64,000 bases of DNA. Source: Cepaea nemoralis (taxonomy: Eukaryota; Mollusca; Gastropoda; Stylommatophora; Helicidae). Location of the stretch: contig JACEFZ010027058.1 in NCBI GenBank assembly GCA_014155875.1, forward strand, positions 1 to 64,000, in the 5' to 3' direction. This document shows, one piece after another, positions 29,222-41,520 of the stretch. The first letter of the stretch is position 1. Each line of letters begins with the position of its first letter. The notes under the pieces are model-generated. The model made no database searches, was not told the DNA's origin, and saw nothing but the letters and a program-made list of their open reading frames with translations. The position numbers were made by a program, and so were the translations under genes.

Positions 29222-31500
29222 TCAAATACAGAAATATATCACCCAAACTTATAAAAAGTAGGAACATATGTTAACCAAATGGAAAATACCTTGGCCAAAT
29301 AGGAAAATTTGTTAGCCAAATGGGGAAAATATTGTCCAAGTGAACGAAATATCCCCCAACAAACTTAGGAAAAGTACGAAACTTTGTTAAGCAAGTATGA
29401 AAAGGTATCGACCAAACAGAGAAATATATCACCTAAACTTATAAAAAGTAGGAACATATGTTAACCAAATGGAAAATATCTTGGCCAAATAGGAAAATTT
29501 GTTAGCCAAATGGGGAAAATATTGTCCAAGTAACGAAATATCCCCCAACAAACTTAGGAAAAGTACGAAACTTTGTTAAGCAAGTATGAAAAGGTATCGA
29601 CCAAACAGAGAAATATATCACCTAAACTTATAAAAAGTAAGAACATATGTTAACCAAATGGAAAATATCTTGGCCAAATAGGAAAATTTGTTAGCCAAAT
29701 GGGGAAAATATTGTCCAAGTAACGAAATATCCCCCAACAAACTTAGGAAAAGTACGAAACTTTGTTAAGCAAGTATGAAAAGGTATCGACCAAACAGAGA
29801 AATATATCACCTAAACTTATAAAAAGTAAGAACATATGTTAACCAAATGGAAAATATCTTGGCCAAATAGGAAAATTTGTTAGCCAAATGGGGAAAATAT
29901 TGTCCAAGTAACGAAATATCCCCCAACAAACTTAGGAAAAGTACGAAACTTTGTTAAGCAAGTATGAAAAGGTATCGACCAAACAGAGAAATATATCACC
30001 TAAACTTATAAAAAGTAAGAACATATGTTAACCAAATGGAAAATATCTTGGCCAAATAGGAAAATTTGTTAGCCAAATGGGGAAAATATTGTCCAAGTAA
30101 CGAAATATCCCCCAACAAACTTAGGAAAAGTACGAAACTTTGTTAAGCAAGTATGAAAAGGTATCGACCAAACAGAGAAATATATCACCCAAACTTATAA
30201 AAAGTAGGAACATATGTTAACCAAATGGAAAATATCTTGGCCAAATAGGAAAATTTGTTAGCCAAATAGAAAAAATATTGACCACGTAACGATATATCTT
30301 GTCAACACTTATGAAAAGTAGGGAAATTTGTTAGTCAAATGGGGAAAATATTGACCACGTAACGAAATATCCCCCAACAAACTTAGGAAAAGTACGAAAC
30401 TTTGTTAAGCAAGTATGAAAAGGTATCGACCAAACAGAGAAATATATCACCCAAACTTATAAAAAGTAAGAACATATGTTAACCAAATGGAAAATATCTT
30501 GGCCAAATAGGAAAATTTGTTAGCCAAATGGGGAAAATATTGTCCAAGTAACGAAATATCCCCCAACAAACTTAGGAAAAGTACGAAACTTTGTTAAGCA
30601 AGTATGAAAAGGTATCGACCAAACAGAGAAATATATCACCTAAACTTATAAAAAGTAAGAACATATGTTAACCAAATGGAAAATATCTTGGCCAAATAGG
30701 AAAATTTGTTAGCCAAATGGGGAAAATATTGTCCAAGTAACGAAATATCCCCCAACAAACTTAGGAAAAGTACGAAACTTTGTTAAGCAAGTATGAAAAG
30801 GTATCGACCAAACAGAGAAATATATCACCCAAACTTATAAAAAGTAGGAACATATGTTAACCAAATGGAAAATATCTTGGCCAAATAGGAAAATTTGTTA
30901 GCCAAATGGGGAAAATATTGTCCAAGTAACGAAATATCCCCAACAAACTTAGGAAAAGTACGAAACTTTGTTAAGCAAGTATGAAAAGGTATCGACCAAA
31001 CAGAGAAATATATCACCCAAACTTATAAAAAGTAGGAACATATGTTAACCAAATGGAAAATATCTTGGCCAAATAGGAAAATTTGTTAGCCAAATGGGGA
31101 AAATATTGTCCAAGTAACGAAATATCCCCCAACAAACTTAGGAAAAGTACGAAACTTTGTTAAGCAAGTATGAAAAGGTATCGACCAAACAGAGAAATAT
31201 ATCACCCAAACTTATAAAAAGTAGGAACATATGTTAACCAAATGGAAAATATCTTGGCCAAATAGGAAATATTGTTAGCCAAATAGAAAAAATATTGACC
31301 ACGTAACGATATATCTTGTCCACACTTATGAAAAGTAGGGAAATTTGTTAGTCAAATGGGGAAAATATTGACCACGTAACGAAATACCCCCCAACAAACT
31401 TAGGAAAAGTACGAAACTTTGTTAAGCAAGTATGAAAAGGTATCGGCCAAACAGAGAAATATAACACCCAAACTTATGAAAAGTAGGAAACTTTGTTAGC
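29222..31500 (+). repeat. Satellite B, left arm: 189-bp tandem units, two extended to 262 bp
   Basis: The landmark ACCAAACAGAG recurs at 29411, 29600, 29789, 29978, 30167, 30429, 30618, 30807, 30995 and 31184, with variant starts at 29222 and 31446. That gives 11 intervals: nine of 188-189 bp and two of 262 bp. The extra 73 bp is an internal duplication with a GACCACGTAACGATATAT variant. Each unit is itself built of shorter CCAAAT..GAAAATATT subrepeats. The open frame on the minus strand (30825-31016) is satellite sequence and not a gene. Confidence 0.92.
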
Positions 31501-32063
31501 CAAAGTGAAAAAACCTAGGTCAAGTAAGAAAATTCTGATAGCCAAATGTGAAAAGTGTCGGCCAAATACAGAAATTGCTCAACCAAACTTATAAAACGTA
31601 GGAAAATTGTTATTCAAACGGGAAAGCTATTGAACAACTAGGAAAATGTAATAGTCAAAGAAGAATAATATTGAACAAGTAATGAAATATATCATTCAAA
31701 CTTATGAAAAGTAGGAAGCCTTGATAACCAAATGTGAAAAATATCACTCAAAGAGAGAAATAGCTCGCCCCAACGTATAAAAAGTAGGAAAATTGTCGGC
31801 CAAAGGGGAAAAAGTTAGACCAAATACAGAAATATCTCGACCAAACTTATAAAAATCTAGGAAAAAATAGTACCCAACACAACTAAAAGGCTGACTAAAG
31901 TTATAAATCCAAACTTATAAAAATAACCAAATAGGAAAACATATTGACCAAGTACAGACATATATCAATCAAACTTATAAACTTGTCGTCCAAAGTGATA
32001 AAAAAACAAAGAAAGGCTGTCAGCCAGTCTAAGAAATAGGTATGGAAAAGTAAGTCGACCAAG
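31501..32063 (+). repeat. Palindrome left arm: degenerate inner satellite B
   Basis: These are diverged subrepeats of satellite B (CCAAACTTATAAAA and GTAGGAAA motifs) with irregular spacing, decaying toward the centre. The stretch ends at AAGTCGACCAAG. The decay pattern resembles the separate diverged block at 61860-63360. Confidence 0.8.
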
Positions 32064-32112
32064 CTCAGAAAAAAAAGGAAAAAAAAGGAAATAAAAATAT
32101 AACTTCTGTAGT
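32064..32112. other. Palindrome centre (49-bp asymmetric loop)
   Basis: An A-rich, unpaired centre with two AAAAAAAAGG runs. A short nested CAGAA/TTCTG pair could extend the stem slightly. It is the only part of the palindrome without a partner. A short asymmetric centre is compatible with a hairpin tip or a foldback junction; nothing in it marks function. Confidence 0.8.
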
Positions 32113-32690
32113 CTTGGTCGACTTATTTTTCCATACCTATTTCTTAGACTGGCTGACAGCCTTTCTTTGTTTTTTTATCACTTTGGACGACAAGTTTATA
32201 AGTTTGATTGATATTATGTCTGTACTTGGTCAATATGTTTTCCTATTTGGTTATTTTTATAAGTTTGGATTTATAACTTTAGTCAGCCTTTTAGTTGTGT
32301 TGGGTACTATTTTTTCCTAGATTTTTATAAGTTTGGTCGAGATATTTCTGTATTTGGTCTAACTTTTTCCCCTTTGGCCGACAATTTTCCTACTTTTTAT
32401 ACGTTGGGGCGAGCTATTTCTCTCTTTGAGTGATATTTTTCACATTTGGTTATCAAGGCTTCCTACTTTTCATAAGTTTGAATGATATATTTCATTACTT
32501 GTTCAATATTATTCTTCTTTGACTATTACATTTTCCTAGTTGTTCAATAGCTTTCCCGTTTGAATAACAATTTTCCTACGTTTTATAAGTTTGGTTGAGC
32601 AATTTCTGTATTTGGCCGACACTTTTCACATTTGGCTATCAGAATTTTCTTACTTGACCTAGGTTTTTTCACTTTGGCTAACAAAGTTTC
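32113..32690 (-). repeat. Palindrome right arm: degenerate inner satellite B
   Basis: Reverse complement of 31501-32063, with occasional single differences such as one base in the first 20 bp from the centre. The 68-codon open frame at 32114-32320 is satellite and not a gene. Confidence 0.8.
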
Positions 32691-34775
32691 CTACTTTTCA
32701 TAAGTTTGGGTGTTATATTTCTCTGTTTGGCCGATACCTTTTCATACTTGCTTAACAAAGTTTCGTACTTTTCCTAAGTTTGTTGGGGGGTATTTCGTTA
32801 CGTGGTCAATATTTTCCCCATTTGACTAACAAATTTCCCTACTTTTCATAAGTGTGGACAAGATATATCGTTACGTGGTCAATATTTTTTCTATTTGGCT
32901 AACAAATTTTCCTATTTGGCCAAGATATTTTCCATTTGGTTAACATATGTTCCTACTTTTTATAAGTTTGGGTGATATATTTCTCTGTTTGGTCGATACC
33001 TTTTCATACTTGCTTAACAAAGTTTCGTACTTTTCCTAAGTTTGTTGGGGGATATTTCGTTACTTGGACAATATTTTCCCCATTTGGCTAACAAATTTTC
33101 CTATTTGGCCAAGATATTTTCCATTTGGTTAACATATGTTCTTACTTTTTATAAGTTTAGGTGATATATTTCTCTGTTTGGTCGATACCTTTTCATACTT
33201 GCTTAACAAAGTTTCGTACTTTTCCTAAGTTTGTTGGGGGATATTTCGTTACTTGGACAATATTTTCCCCATTTGGCTAACAAATTTTCCTATTTGGCCA
33301 AGATATTTTCCATTTGGTTAACATATGTTCTTACTTTTTATAAGTTTAGGTGATATATTTCTCTGTTTGGTCGATACCTTTTCATACTTGCTTAACAAAG
33401 TTTCGTACTTTTCCTAAGTTTGTTGGGGGATATTTCGTTATGTGGTCAATATTTTCCCCATTTGACTAACAAATTTCCCTACTTTTCATAAGTGTGGACA
33501 AGATATATCGTTACGTGGTCAATATTTTTTCTATTTGGCTAACAAATTTTCCTATTTGGCCAAGATATTTTCCATTTGGTTAACATATGTTCCTACTTTT
33601 TATAAGTTTGGGTGATATATTTCTCTGTTTGGTCGATACCTTTTCATACTTGCTTAACAAAGTTTCGTACTTTTCCTAAGTTTGTTGGGGGATATTTCGT
33701 TACTTGGACAATATTTTCCCCATTTGGCTAACAAATTTTCCTATTTGGCCAAGATATTTTCCATTTGGTTAACATATGTTCTTACTTTTTATAAGTTTAG
33801 GTGATATATTTCTCTGTTTGGTCGATACCTTTTCATACTTGCTTAACAAAGTTTCGTACTTTTCCTAAGTTTGTTGGGGGATATTTCGTTACTTGGACAA
33901 TATTTTCCCCATTTGGCTAACAAATTTTCCTATTTGGCCAAGATATTTTCCATTTGGTTAACATATGTTCTTACTTTTTATAAGTTTAGGTGATATATTT
34001 CTCTGTTTGGTCGATACCTTTTCATACTTGCTTAACAAAGTTTCGTACTTTTCCTAAGTTTGTTGGGGAATATTTCGTTACTTGGACAATATTTTCCCCA
34101 TTTGGCTAACAAATTTTCCTATTTGGCCAAGATATTTTCCATTTGGTTAACATATGTTCTTACTTTTTATAAGTTTAGGTGATATATTTCTCTGTTTGGT
34201 CGATACCTTTTCATACTTGACTAACAAAGTTTCGTACTTTTCCTAAGTTTGTTGGGGGATATTTCGTTACTTGGACAATATTTTCCCCATTTGGCTAACA
34301 AATTTTCCTATTTGGCCAAGATATTTTCCATTTGGTTAACATATGTTCTTACTTTTTATAAGTTTAGGTGATATATTTCTCTGTTTGGTCGATGCCTTTT
34401 CATACTTGCTTAACAAAGCTTCGTACTCTTCCTAAGTTTGTTGGGGGATATTTCGTTACTTGGACAATATTTTCCCCATTTGGCTAACAGATTTTCCTAT
34501 TTGGCCAAGATATTTTCCATTTGGTTAACATATTTTCTTACTTTTTATAAATTTAGGTGATATATTTCTCTGTTTGGTCGATACCTTTTCATACTTGCTT
34601 AACAAAGTTTCGTACTTTTCCTAAGTTTGTTGGGGGGTATTTCGTCACTTGGACAATATTTTCCCCATTTGGCTAACAAATTTTCCTATTTGGCCAAGGT
34701 ATTTTCCATTTGGTTAACATATGTTCCTACTTTTTATAAGTTTGGGTGATATATTTCTGTATTTGACCAATAATT
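32691..34775 (-). repeat. Satellite B, right arm: ten units
   Basis: The landmark CTCTGTTTGG recurs at 32721, 32983, 33172, 33361, 33623, 33812, 34001, 34190, 34379 and 34568, with a variant near 34757. Eight intervals are 189 bp and two are 262 bp. Counting from the outer end, six 189-bp units come before the first 262-bp unit and two before the second; the left arm has five and four. The arms have therefore gained or lost units independently. Confidence 0.92.
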
Positions 34776-35556
34776 TTAATATTTTGTCTAACATATTTTC
34801 TTATTTGACGGTTGAAGTGGTACATAGAACGTGTATTTTTGTCTGGTTGTGAAGTGTGGCACTGAGCAGGTACACTGACAAATAACATATATTGGTCTTG
34901 GAAATGGTTTTCTGGAGAAAGATGTAAAGACACTATGGACACATAGAAAGGAAATGAAAGTGTGGCTATCTAATTTGATACGTGATAACGTCGCTGATTA
35001 TGACGGCGGACATGTGACCTGTCCTGTTACGTGCATTGCCTAAGGCTGAATCGGGGCAGTTTGTTGTGTTGATGCTCGGGTGTCCTTTGGTGTAACCGGA
35101 TAACACTAGGACTACACGGTTATAGAAAAGAGAGAGAGAAGGGGTGACCATTTTACCCTTCGGATGCAGTGGTGATGATGCAGTGTTGATGATGCAGTGT
35201 ATTCACTCCTATACACAGTGATCATCATACGTTAGGTTCCCTGACTCGACAACCGATAGGACACCCTTTTTCTATAGTTTCCCTCTTAACCACGTGTCTC
35301 AGATGTCCCATTACCCCTGTGACCGGATGTGACACCATATTTGACCAGTTTTAGTGAATGAGACGTAGTTTGGTTGTAGCAATTACCCATGTGTGATAGG
35401 GTGCGACGCCATCTTTGACCAGATGTAACTATTGTCCATGTGTGTTGACTGTACCACTAGGTGCTATTGATCAATACAAAATCAGTGCTCGAGGCGATCC
35501 TGTCAGGGAAATTGCCGCTAGTAAGGACATTACTTTCTGAACTTAGCAGTCGGCAT
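34776..35556 (-). repeat. Palindrome right arm: unique spacer
   Basis: Mirror of 28436-29221. The open frame at 34727-34942 gives the same 71-residue translation as the left copy. The neighbouring frame (34966-35151) is shortened by a 1-nt indel. No product is supported. Confidence 0.6.
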
Positions 35557-36934
35557 AACGTCTTGATCATTTCATCGATCACTTTAACCATCATCATGTC
35601 ACTACACATACCATACCCTACAATTTAAGTGATCCTTCGACCACTTGATCACTACTTCACCAGTACTTGACCACTATTTGACTATGTCCTTACTTATTTT
35701 ACCATCACCGTTTCACTACACGTACCATACCCTATAATTTAAGTGGTCATTCGACTACTTGACCACTACTTGACCACTATTTGAGCACCACTTGACCAAC
35801 TCTTGATCATCACCATGTCACCATACCTACTTTCACCGACAATTTAAGTAGTCATTCGACCATTTACCACTACTTGGCCACTACTTGAGCACGTCATCGA
35901 TCACTTTAACCAACACAGGTTCACTACACGTACTTTCCCTTACAATTTAAGTGGTCACTCGACCATTTGACCAGTACTTGCCCGCTACTTGATCACTACT
36001 TGACAACGTCACTACTTAATTTATTCATCTCTGTTTCACTACACGTACCATACCCTACAATTTTCTCACTTGAGCGGTTGACCACTGGTTGAGCACTACT
36101 TGACCACTGCTTGACCACGTTGTCGACCATTTTACCATCACCGTTTCAATATACGTACTTTTCTCTACCTTTTAAGTGTTCATTCGACCACTTGACCACT
36201 GGTTGACCGCTACTTGACCATGTCATCGATCACTTTAACCACTACCATAATCTTAGGGACATCGTCATCTACAATTTAAGTGGTCACTCGACCACTTGAC
36301 CACTACTTGACCATTGGCTGACCACTACTTGACCACTAATTTACCACCCTTTAATCATCACCATATCATTATAACCACTTTTCCCTAAAATTTCCTCACT
36401 TGACCACTACTTGACCATTGGTTGACCACTACTTGACCACTAATTTACCACCCTTTAATCATCACCATATCATTATAACGACTTTTCCCTAAAATTTTCC
36501 TTACTTGACCACCACTTGACCACTGCTTGACCACTAATTTACCACTAATTTACTATCCTTTAACCATCACCATGTCGCTACGACCAATTTTCTCTAAAAT
36601 TTTCCTTACTTGACCACTACTTGACCACCACTTGACCATTGCTTGACCACTAATTTACCACCCTTTAATCATCACCATATCATTACAACCACTTTTTCCC
36701 TAAAATTTTCTCACTTGACCACCCCTTGACCACTGCTTGACCACTAATTTATCACCCTTTAATCATCACCATATCATTACAACTACTTTTCCCTAAAATT
36801 TTCTCACTTGACCACTACTTGACCACTATTTGACCACTAATGTACCACCCTTTAAGCATCACCATGTCACTACGACCACTTTTCCCTAAAATTTCCTCAC
36901 TTGACCACTGCTTGACCATCTGTTGACCACTAAT
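35557..36934 (-). repeat. Minisatellite A, right arm
   Basis: Reverse complement of the left minisatellite, visible as TTGACCACTACTTGACCA-type repeats. Block order is conserved, but several TTGACCACT cores are gained or lost and many bases differ. Unequal exchange or replication slippage after arm formation would explain this. Confidence 0.85.
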
Positions 36935-37385
36935 ACCTAGTACCCACCCCTTACCACCGAATGATACTACACTATATCCATTACAATCAGCGATCTTTAG
37001 CTTTCAAGGTTTCATTTGTAACACGTGTTATGATAGTGAATAAGCTACTATGAACATCTACATAGCACTAATAACCACCCTTATCAACTAATTTCACTAA
37101 CCCATACCCACTACTATCCCCACCGCACCTATTCCTTCTATTCGTACTAATGCACACCACCAATGCGCTAACAGTTCAAAATATTTTAACACACCACTCA
37201 CCCACGTTTTTACAACCCGTTACTTAATGACTTTTCCGTATGCACCCCCTCCACGTCTGTTATGAACCGACCACCGTCACACCCGCCGGAGATTTTCCCA
37301 CACTTGCCGACGTATAACTCCCCGGTACTACCTTCCAGAATTTTCCACTATGCCGCTACTTATTTAATATGCATTGTATTGTTTA
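36935..37385 (-). repeat. Palindrome right arm: unique terminal domain
   Basis: Mirror of 26607-27058, including the CACGTG palindrome at 37019-37030. It ends at GCATTGTATTGTTTA. Homology stops at 37385 and the flank is A/T-rich as on the left, but for only about 40 bases. An 87-codon open frame crossing the boundary (37262-37525) is not credible as a gene. Confidence 0.75.
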
Positions 37386-37545
37386 TACATGATTTAATAA
37401 AAATTATTATATACCTGATAGTGTTTAAACCCGAACCGCCTAGTCTCACCCCACGCGCCCACCCCCTCGCCACCACCCCGCACCCCGTCGTTATTTATTT
37501 TTATTTTTATTTATTTTATTTTTAATAATTAATTAAAAATTTTAT
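37386..37545. other. A/T flank with a C-rich, pyrimidine-skewed patch
   Basis: After about 40 A/T-rich bases comes a 60-base C-rich patch (about 37428-37490), then a T-rich run. Read on the other strand, the patch is GGGGTG-rich and compositionally like 1200-1245. It may be a short remnant of a purine/pyrimidine-skewed flank matching the left side; that is inference only. Confidence 0.45.
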
Positions 37546-37740
37546 ACACCCACTCAATAGTTATCTGCCCTTAGAAACATAAAATCTTAGAATTATCGCC
37601 CTTAGATATGACCTAGATACCACCCCTTACCCCACCCAACTATATGACCGAGGGGGAGTGAAAATCAGCCGAGGTCAAGGTCAAATGGTGGAGGCTCCAC
37701 CAAATACGACCCGAAACGTGCATTTATAACTACTCATGCA
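37546..37740. other. Unassigned intergenic, with a perfect short palindrome
   Basis: No gene is seen. GGTGGAG and CTCCACC form a perfect 7-bp inverted pair around one base at 37687-37701. The stretch is otherwise featureless. Confidence 0.4.
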
Positions 37741-37872
37741 ATATAATAGGTAAATACAAAACTTGGACCGGCAATATTTTGAAATTCTGCAGTCATTAAA
37801 AATACACCCTGTATTACATACAGAGGTAATTGCTTTGCTTATACCAAACCATACATTTATCTATCTCCCTCA

Positions 37873-37911
<39 letters not shown>

Positions 37912-37924
37912 TCTCTTTCTCTCT
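37741..37924 (+). mobile_element. Hairpin-family element, half copy, with (CT)n
   Basis: GGTAAATACAAAACTTGGAC and the following CAATATTTT...ATACACCCTGTA..TACATACAGAGGTAATTG segment match the copy at 40031-40146. Both copies end in CATACATTT followed by a CT tract (here about 37875-37923). Only the downstream half of the hairpin is present. It is a short non-autonomous element with no coding capacity. Confidence 0.7.
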
Positions 37925-38340
37925 ACTTCCGTTGGATTAGAGTTAGTTCACAATGAAATACTTAATCTCCGTGCAGGTAGCAACCAAGGTAAACCTAATC
38001 TCCACCAGGATGTGTGTGTGTTGTGCTGAATCGTGGACCTGTCTACACCCTAATACCCTTCTCCACAGATGTAAAGCTCTACACTCCGCTGGTTTCTGAG
38101 CTTGGAGAGGGCAAGCAGAGCTCTGCAGCATACCAGCAAGAGATGGGGCTTTTCTGCCCGGTCGGGAGAAAACCCTCTACAGTAACATCTCTCCGATTAA
38201 CGCATGTCCTCTTCAGAACTCGGATATCCGGAGTGTTAAGGCATTAAGAATCATAACGCAGTCTTACAAATGATTTATAGCCAATCAGCCCACCAACCAA
38301 GCAGCCAAACAACCAACTAACCGTTAAAGTAAGTTATGTG
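37925..38340. other. Unassigned sequence
   Basis: It has balanced base composition and short overlapping open frames on both strands (up to 88 codons including the CT tract), with no recognisable domain. No RNA or repeat is identified here. Confidence 0.3.
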
Positions 38341-38450
38341 TCATTTACAGGACGACACTAGTCAACCCCATCATGTCTTGGCTGTTTGTATATTTACTCG
38401 GCAAGTTTATGTTCAGTACTTTGCCATTTCTGTCCTGAACCACGGATGGT
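38341..38450 (-). mobile_element. Degenerate SINE 3' domain (minus strand)
   Basis: TTTACAGGAC...GTCAAC...CATC...CTTGGCAAG..TCAGTACTTTGCCATT..GTCCTGA is a decayed reverse-complement copy of the conserved SINE domain at 47872-47965 and 56412-56500. No tRNA-like head is recognisable. Confidence 0.5.
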
Positions 38451-38569
38451 CATACCATTGTATGAAAACCAGCACAGGACGGTCTGCTTACAAATCACCT
38501 ACAGCTTTGTTTCGAAACGCTGTATGTGGGATTGCCAATCGCATTAGCTAATTCATTTGCCACATCGCT

Positions 38570-38765
38570 GACTAACCAACCAACCAACCAACCAAACAAC
38601 CAGCCATCCAAGCAACCAACCACCTAACCAATAAACTGATCAACCAACCAACAAACCAACCAGCCAACCAACCAACCAACCAACCAACCAATCAACCAAC
38701 CAACCAACCAACCATCCAACCAACAAACAAACCAATCAATCAACCAACCAACCAACCAATCATAC
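38570..38765. repeat. (CCAA)n microsatellite, imperfect
   Basis: CCAA repeats interrupted by AGCC, AAAC and ATCC variants. The Trp/Leu/Gly/Val open frame on the opposite strand (38624-38809) is a translation of the repeat. Confidence 0.9.
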
Positions 38766-39343
38766 CAAACAGTAAATTCACAACTGTTATCACCACATAA
38801 TGAAAACATGTTTAGTTTCGTTCAGTTCACAAACCACGAGATGACTGGAGCAACCAGCGGTCGTACATGTCTGCAGTCAAGATTAGAATCATGTACAGCA
38901 CTTGCCCGACGTACCATAGGCTTGCCAGGGATAGAAACGATAACCATTATCATGATCTGAATAGTTTTATAACATACTTCTGCGAAAGTTTAGCAGAAAA
39001 ATTTCATTGCTGTAATTACACGCGTAAAAAAACAACCGCGAACGCACACACATATATACGATTGCTTTTTCACTTTACTTTTGTCGCTGGTGATCTCTCA
39101 CCTTTGACCTAATGGCCTCTAGACTGATTCCATGGTCAGCTTGCCTCAAAGATCAAAGTTCATCTTGTATTCTGTAAGGTCAGAAGGTTGTTAGGCAGGG
39201 ATTGCGTCACGGACGCGTGAAATCCAAAACAAAGAATGTATAGATTTAATTGTGTTTGTTTCATGGAATAAACTTTCATATACTTTGCTGATGATATTTG
39301 TTGGCAGTTTATTTGCGTGTGCAGTCTAGTGCGTTTTTATTTT

Positions 39344-39344
<1 letters not shown>
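38766..39344. other. Unassigned sequence
   Basis: No coding signature, RNA or repeat is recognised. Open frames are at most 81 codons, with no domain. Confidence 0.3.
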
Positions 39345-39414
<70 letters not shown>

Positions 39415-39455
39415 GGTAACAGAGGGCGACGAGGTATTGAGAGAAAGAGAAAGAT

Positions 39456-39527
<72 letters not shown>

Positions 39528-39562
39528 CAGGAGAGAGAGGAGAGAGAGAGAGAGAGAGAGAG
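39345..39562. repeat. (GT)n and (GA)n microsatellites
   Basis: A GT tract of about 67 bp (39345-39411) is followed 47 bp later by GA tracts (39459-39522 and about 39531-39562) broken by an ACAGAGACAGG interruption. Open frames across it are repeat translations. Confidence 0.95.
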
Positions 39563-39637
39563 TGTTTTTCTACACTCACAAATAAACTTCCATACACTTT
39601 GTTGATTGTTTGTGTGTATATTTTTTTCTTTTTTTCA

Positions 39638-39762
39638 TGCGCTCACTCGCTTTGTACTCAAGCGTAGTCCATACACACTACTTCTAGTAGCACTGGATTG
39701 AATTGTGCGTGTGGATTAGTCTTTCTCTATTACCAGTGTCCTTCGACGGAGATAAAACTACA
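39638..39762 (+). repeat. Dispersed repeat C, copy 1
   Basis: It shares ACTCAAGCGTAGTCCATACA, TGTGTGGATTAG and TACCAGTGTCC blocks in the same order with copies at 49793-49930 and 53545-53690. It is non-coding. I do not know its class; a SINE or LINE 3' part is possible. Confidence 0.7.
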
Positions 39763-39836
39763 TTGACTATATAACGCTAATAACAGAGTACGAATATGGA
39801 AACACGAAAAAATTAGGATACATTTTTATTATAGTG

Positions 39837-40501
<665 letters not shown>

Positions 40502-41090
40502 TCATCGCAAGAAACTGCCTGGCGATTATTTGTTTCAGTTGTGTTCTACTTTCATTCCCCATTTTTATGAATCGTTGTTAGTTACTCTGGCTGGCAAAGG
40601 TATTCAAAAACTCAAAAGCCACATCTCCGTTTCCCTCACGCTAGTCCTAATTTATTCGTTTACACTCGAAGATTCACCGCCACACATCAGAAAAGGTACG
40701 ATATAACAATAGAGCGACATTCAATAACATTCGATGCAACACATCAACTACCAGCACTGGCGCTACATAACAGAAGATCTGATACGAGAGCAAGAGGGCG
40801 CTCGAGATGAAAATGGATTGAGACCTCAAACATCTTTCAATAACACGATTATCTAGTGCCACCCATCCGATGCTGGAATATCTAATCCTCCCCATGACGC
40901 TCGACGGCAAAACTGGAAGATGAAGATGACGAATGAAAGTGACTTTTTACGTAAGATAATTTTCATCTTCTCAAACACAACGTTTTCTTGGCCTATTCTG
41001 ATACCAATCTCTGCTGCTGCATGAGGACAAGGACAGTTACAGTGTTCAGTTTGCAGCCATTGCCCTGATGTAACTATCATAGCTACGAGA
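40502..41090. other. Unassigned, possibly decayed LINE sequence
   Basis: No intact frame or known repeat is clear. Short minus-strand open frames (40674-40910 and 40853-41080) contain vague LINE-like residues but nothing I can support. Confidence 0.3.
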
Positions 41091-41520
41091 ACAAGAGTGA
41101 TGGAGTGCTACATGGAACCTGTGCTGTTATATGGATGTAAAACATGGACAATAAGCAGACAAGCTGCCATATATTGGCAGTGGAAATATGGTTTCTGAGA
41201 AAATGCAAAGAAAACCATGGTCAGACAGAATAACCAATGAACCTACAAGAAACAAATGAAAACTGTAAATTGATTAGAGAAATTATACCTAAAATAGTCA
41301 CTATTTATTTGGGCACGTTATGAGAATAAATAACCCAGAAAGTCCATGACAACTGGCAAGAATGAGGTGAAAAGAACAAGGGGAAGGCAGAGAGATACAT
41401 ATCTGGATGGTTTGACATGGTCGAGACAAGAACACAGAGCTGATCCACGACTCTGGTGATGGTGTGAGATGGCGAAATGTGATCTCACACGCTTATTGTC
41501 TTGCACATGTCACTGCCCTC
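41091..41520 (+). pseudogene. RTE-like retrotransposon C-terminal remnant
   Basis: Conceptual translation gives EPVLLYGCKTW, then EIWFLRK, then a degraded NKGKAER segment, in the order found at the end of RTE-like reverse transcriptase proteins (the YGCETW motif, then the W-F-L-R-K motif, then the GKR-GR-R motif). Stops and frame changes break it several times. It is the same family as 43530-44290 on the other strand. It has no activity. Confidence 0.7.

Larger units (their letters stand above)
26607..37385. repeat. Giant inverted repeat (10.8-kb palindrome, 49-bp centre)
   Basis: The left arm (26607-32063) and right arm (32113-37385) are reverse complements. The outer ends match from TAAACAATACAATGCATATT inward and diverge immediately outside. 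The inner ends meet at AAGTCGACCAAG / CTTGGTCGACTT. The arms differ by scattered substitutions, 1-nt indels and satellite copy number (5457 against 5273 bp). Each arm has five ordered zones: unique end, minisatellite A, spacer, satellite B, degenerate inner part. Long inverted repeats built of internal tandem repeats are typical of foldback transposons. The layout also recalls joined hairpin telomeres of some linear DNA viruses. I see no convincing target-site duplication in the A/T flanks and no transposase inside. An assembly fold-back cannot be excluded, but the arm differences argue against a simple one. Confidence 0.93.

Noticed and set aside
28759..29261. Two short open frames in the left spacer, repeated in the right arm
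   Set aside because: An indel breaks one copy, the other runs into satellite, and neither has a domain. The duplication reflects the inverted repeat and not selection.
29222..31500. A CRISPR-like array
   Set aside because: Units are contiguous 189-bp repeats with no unique spacers, in an animal-type genome; it is a satellite.
26607..37385. Simple fold-back sequencing artefact
   Set aside because: Not fully excluded, but arms differ in unit number, unit order, substitutions and indels, which a single fold-back read would not produce.
37262..37525. 87-codon open frame over the right palindrome end
   Set aside because: Crosses the element boundary into C-rich and A/T low-complexity sequence; no domain.
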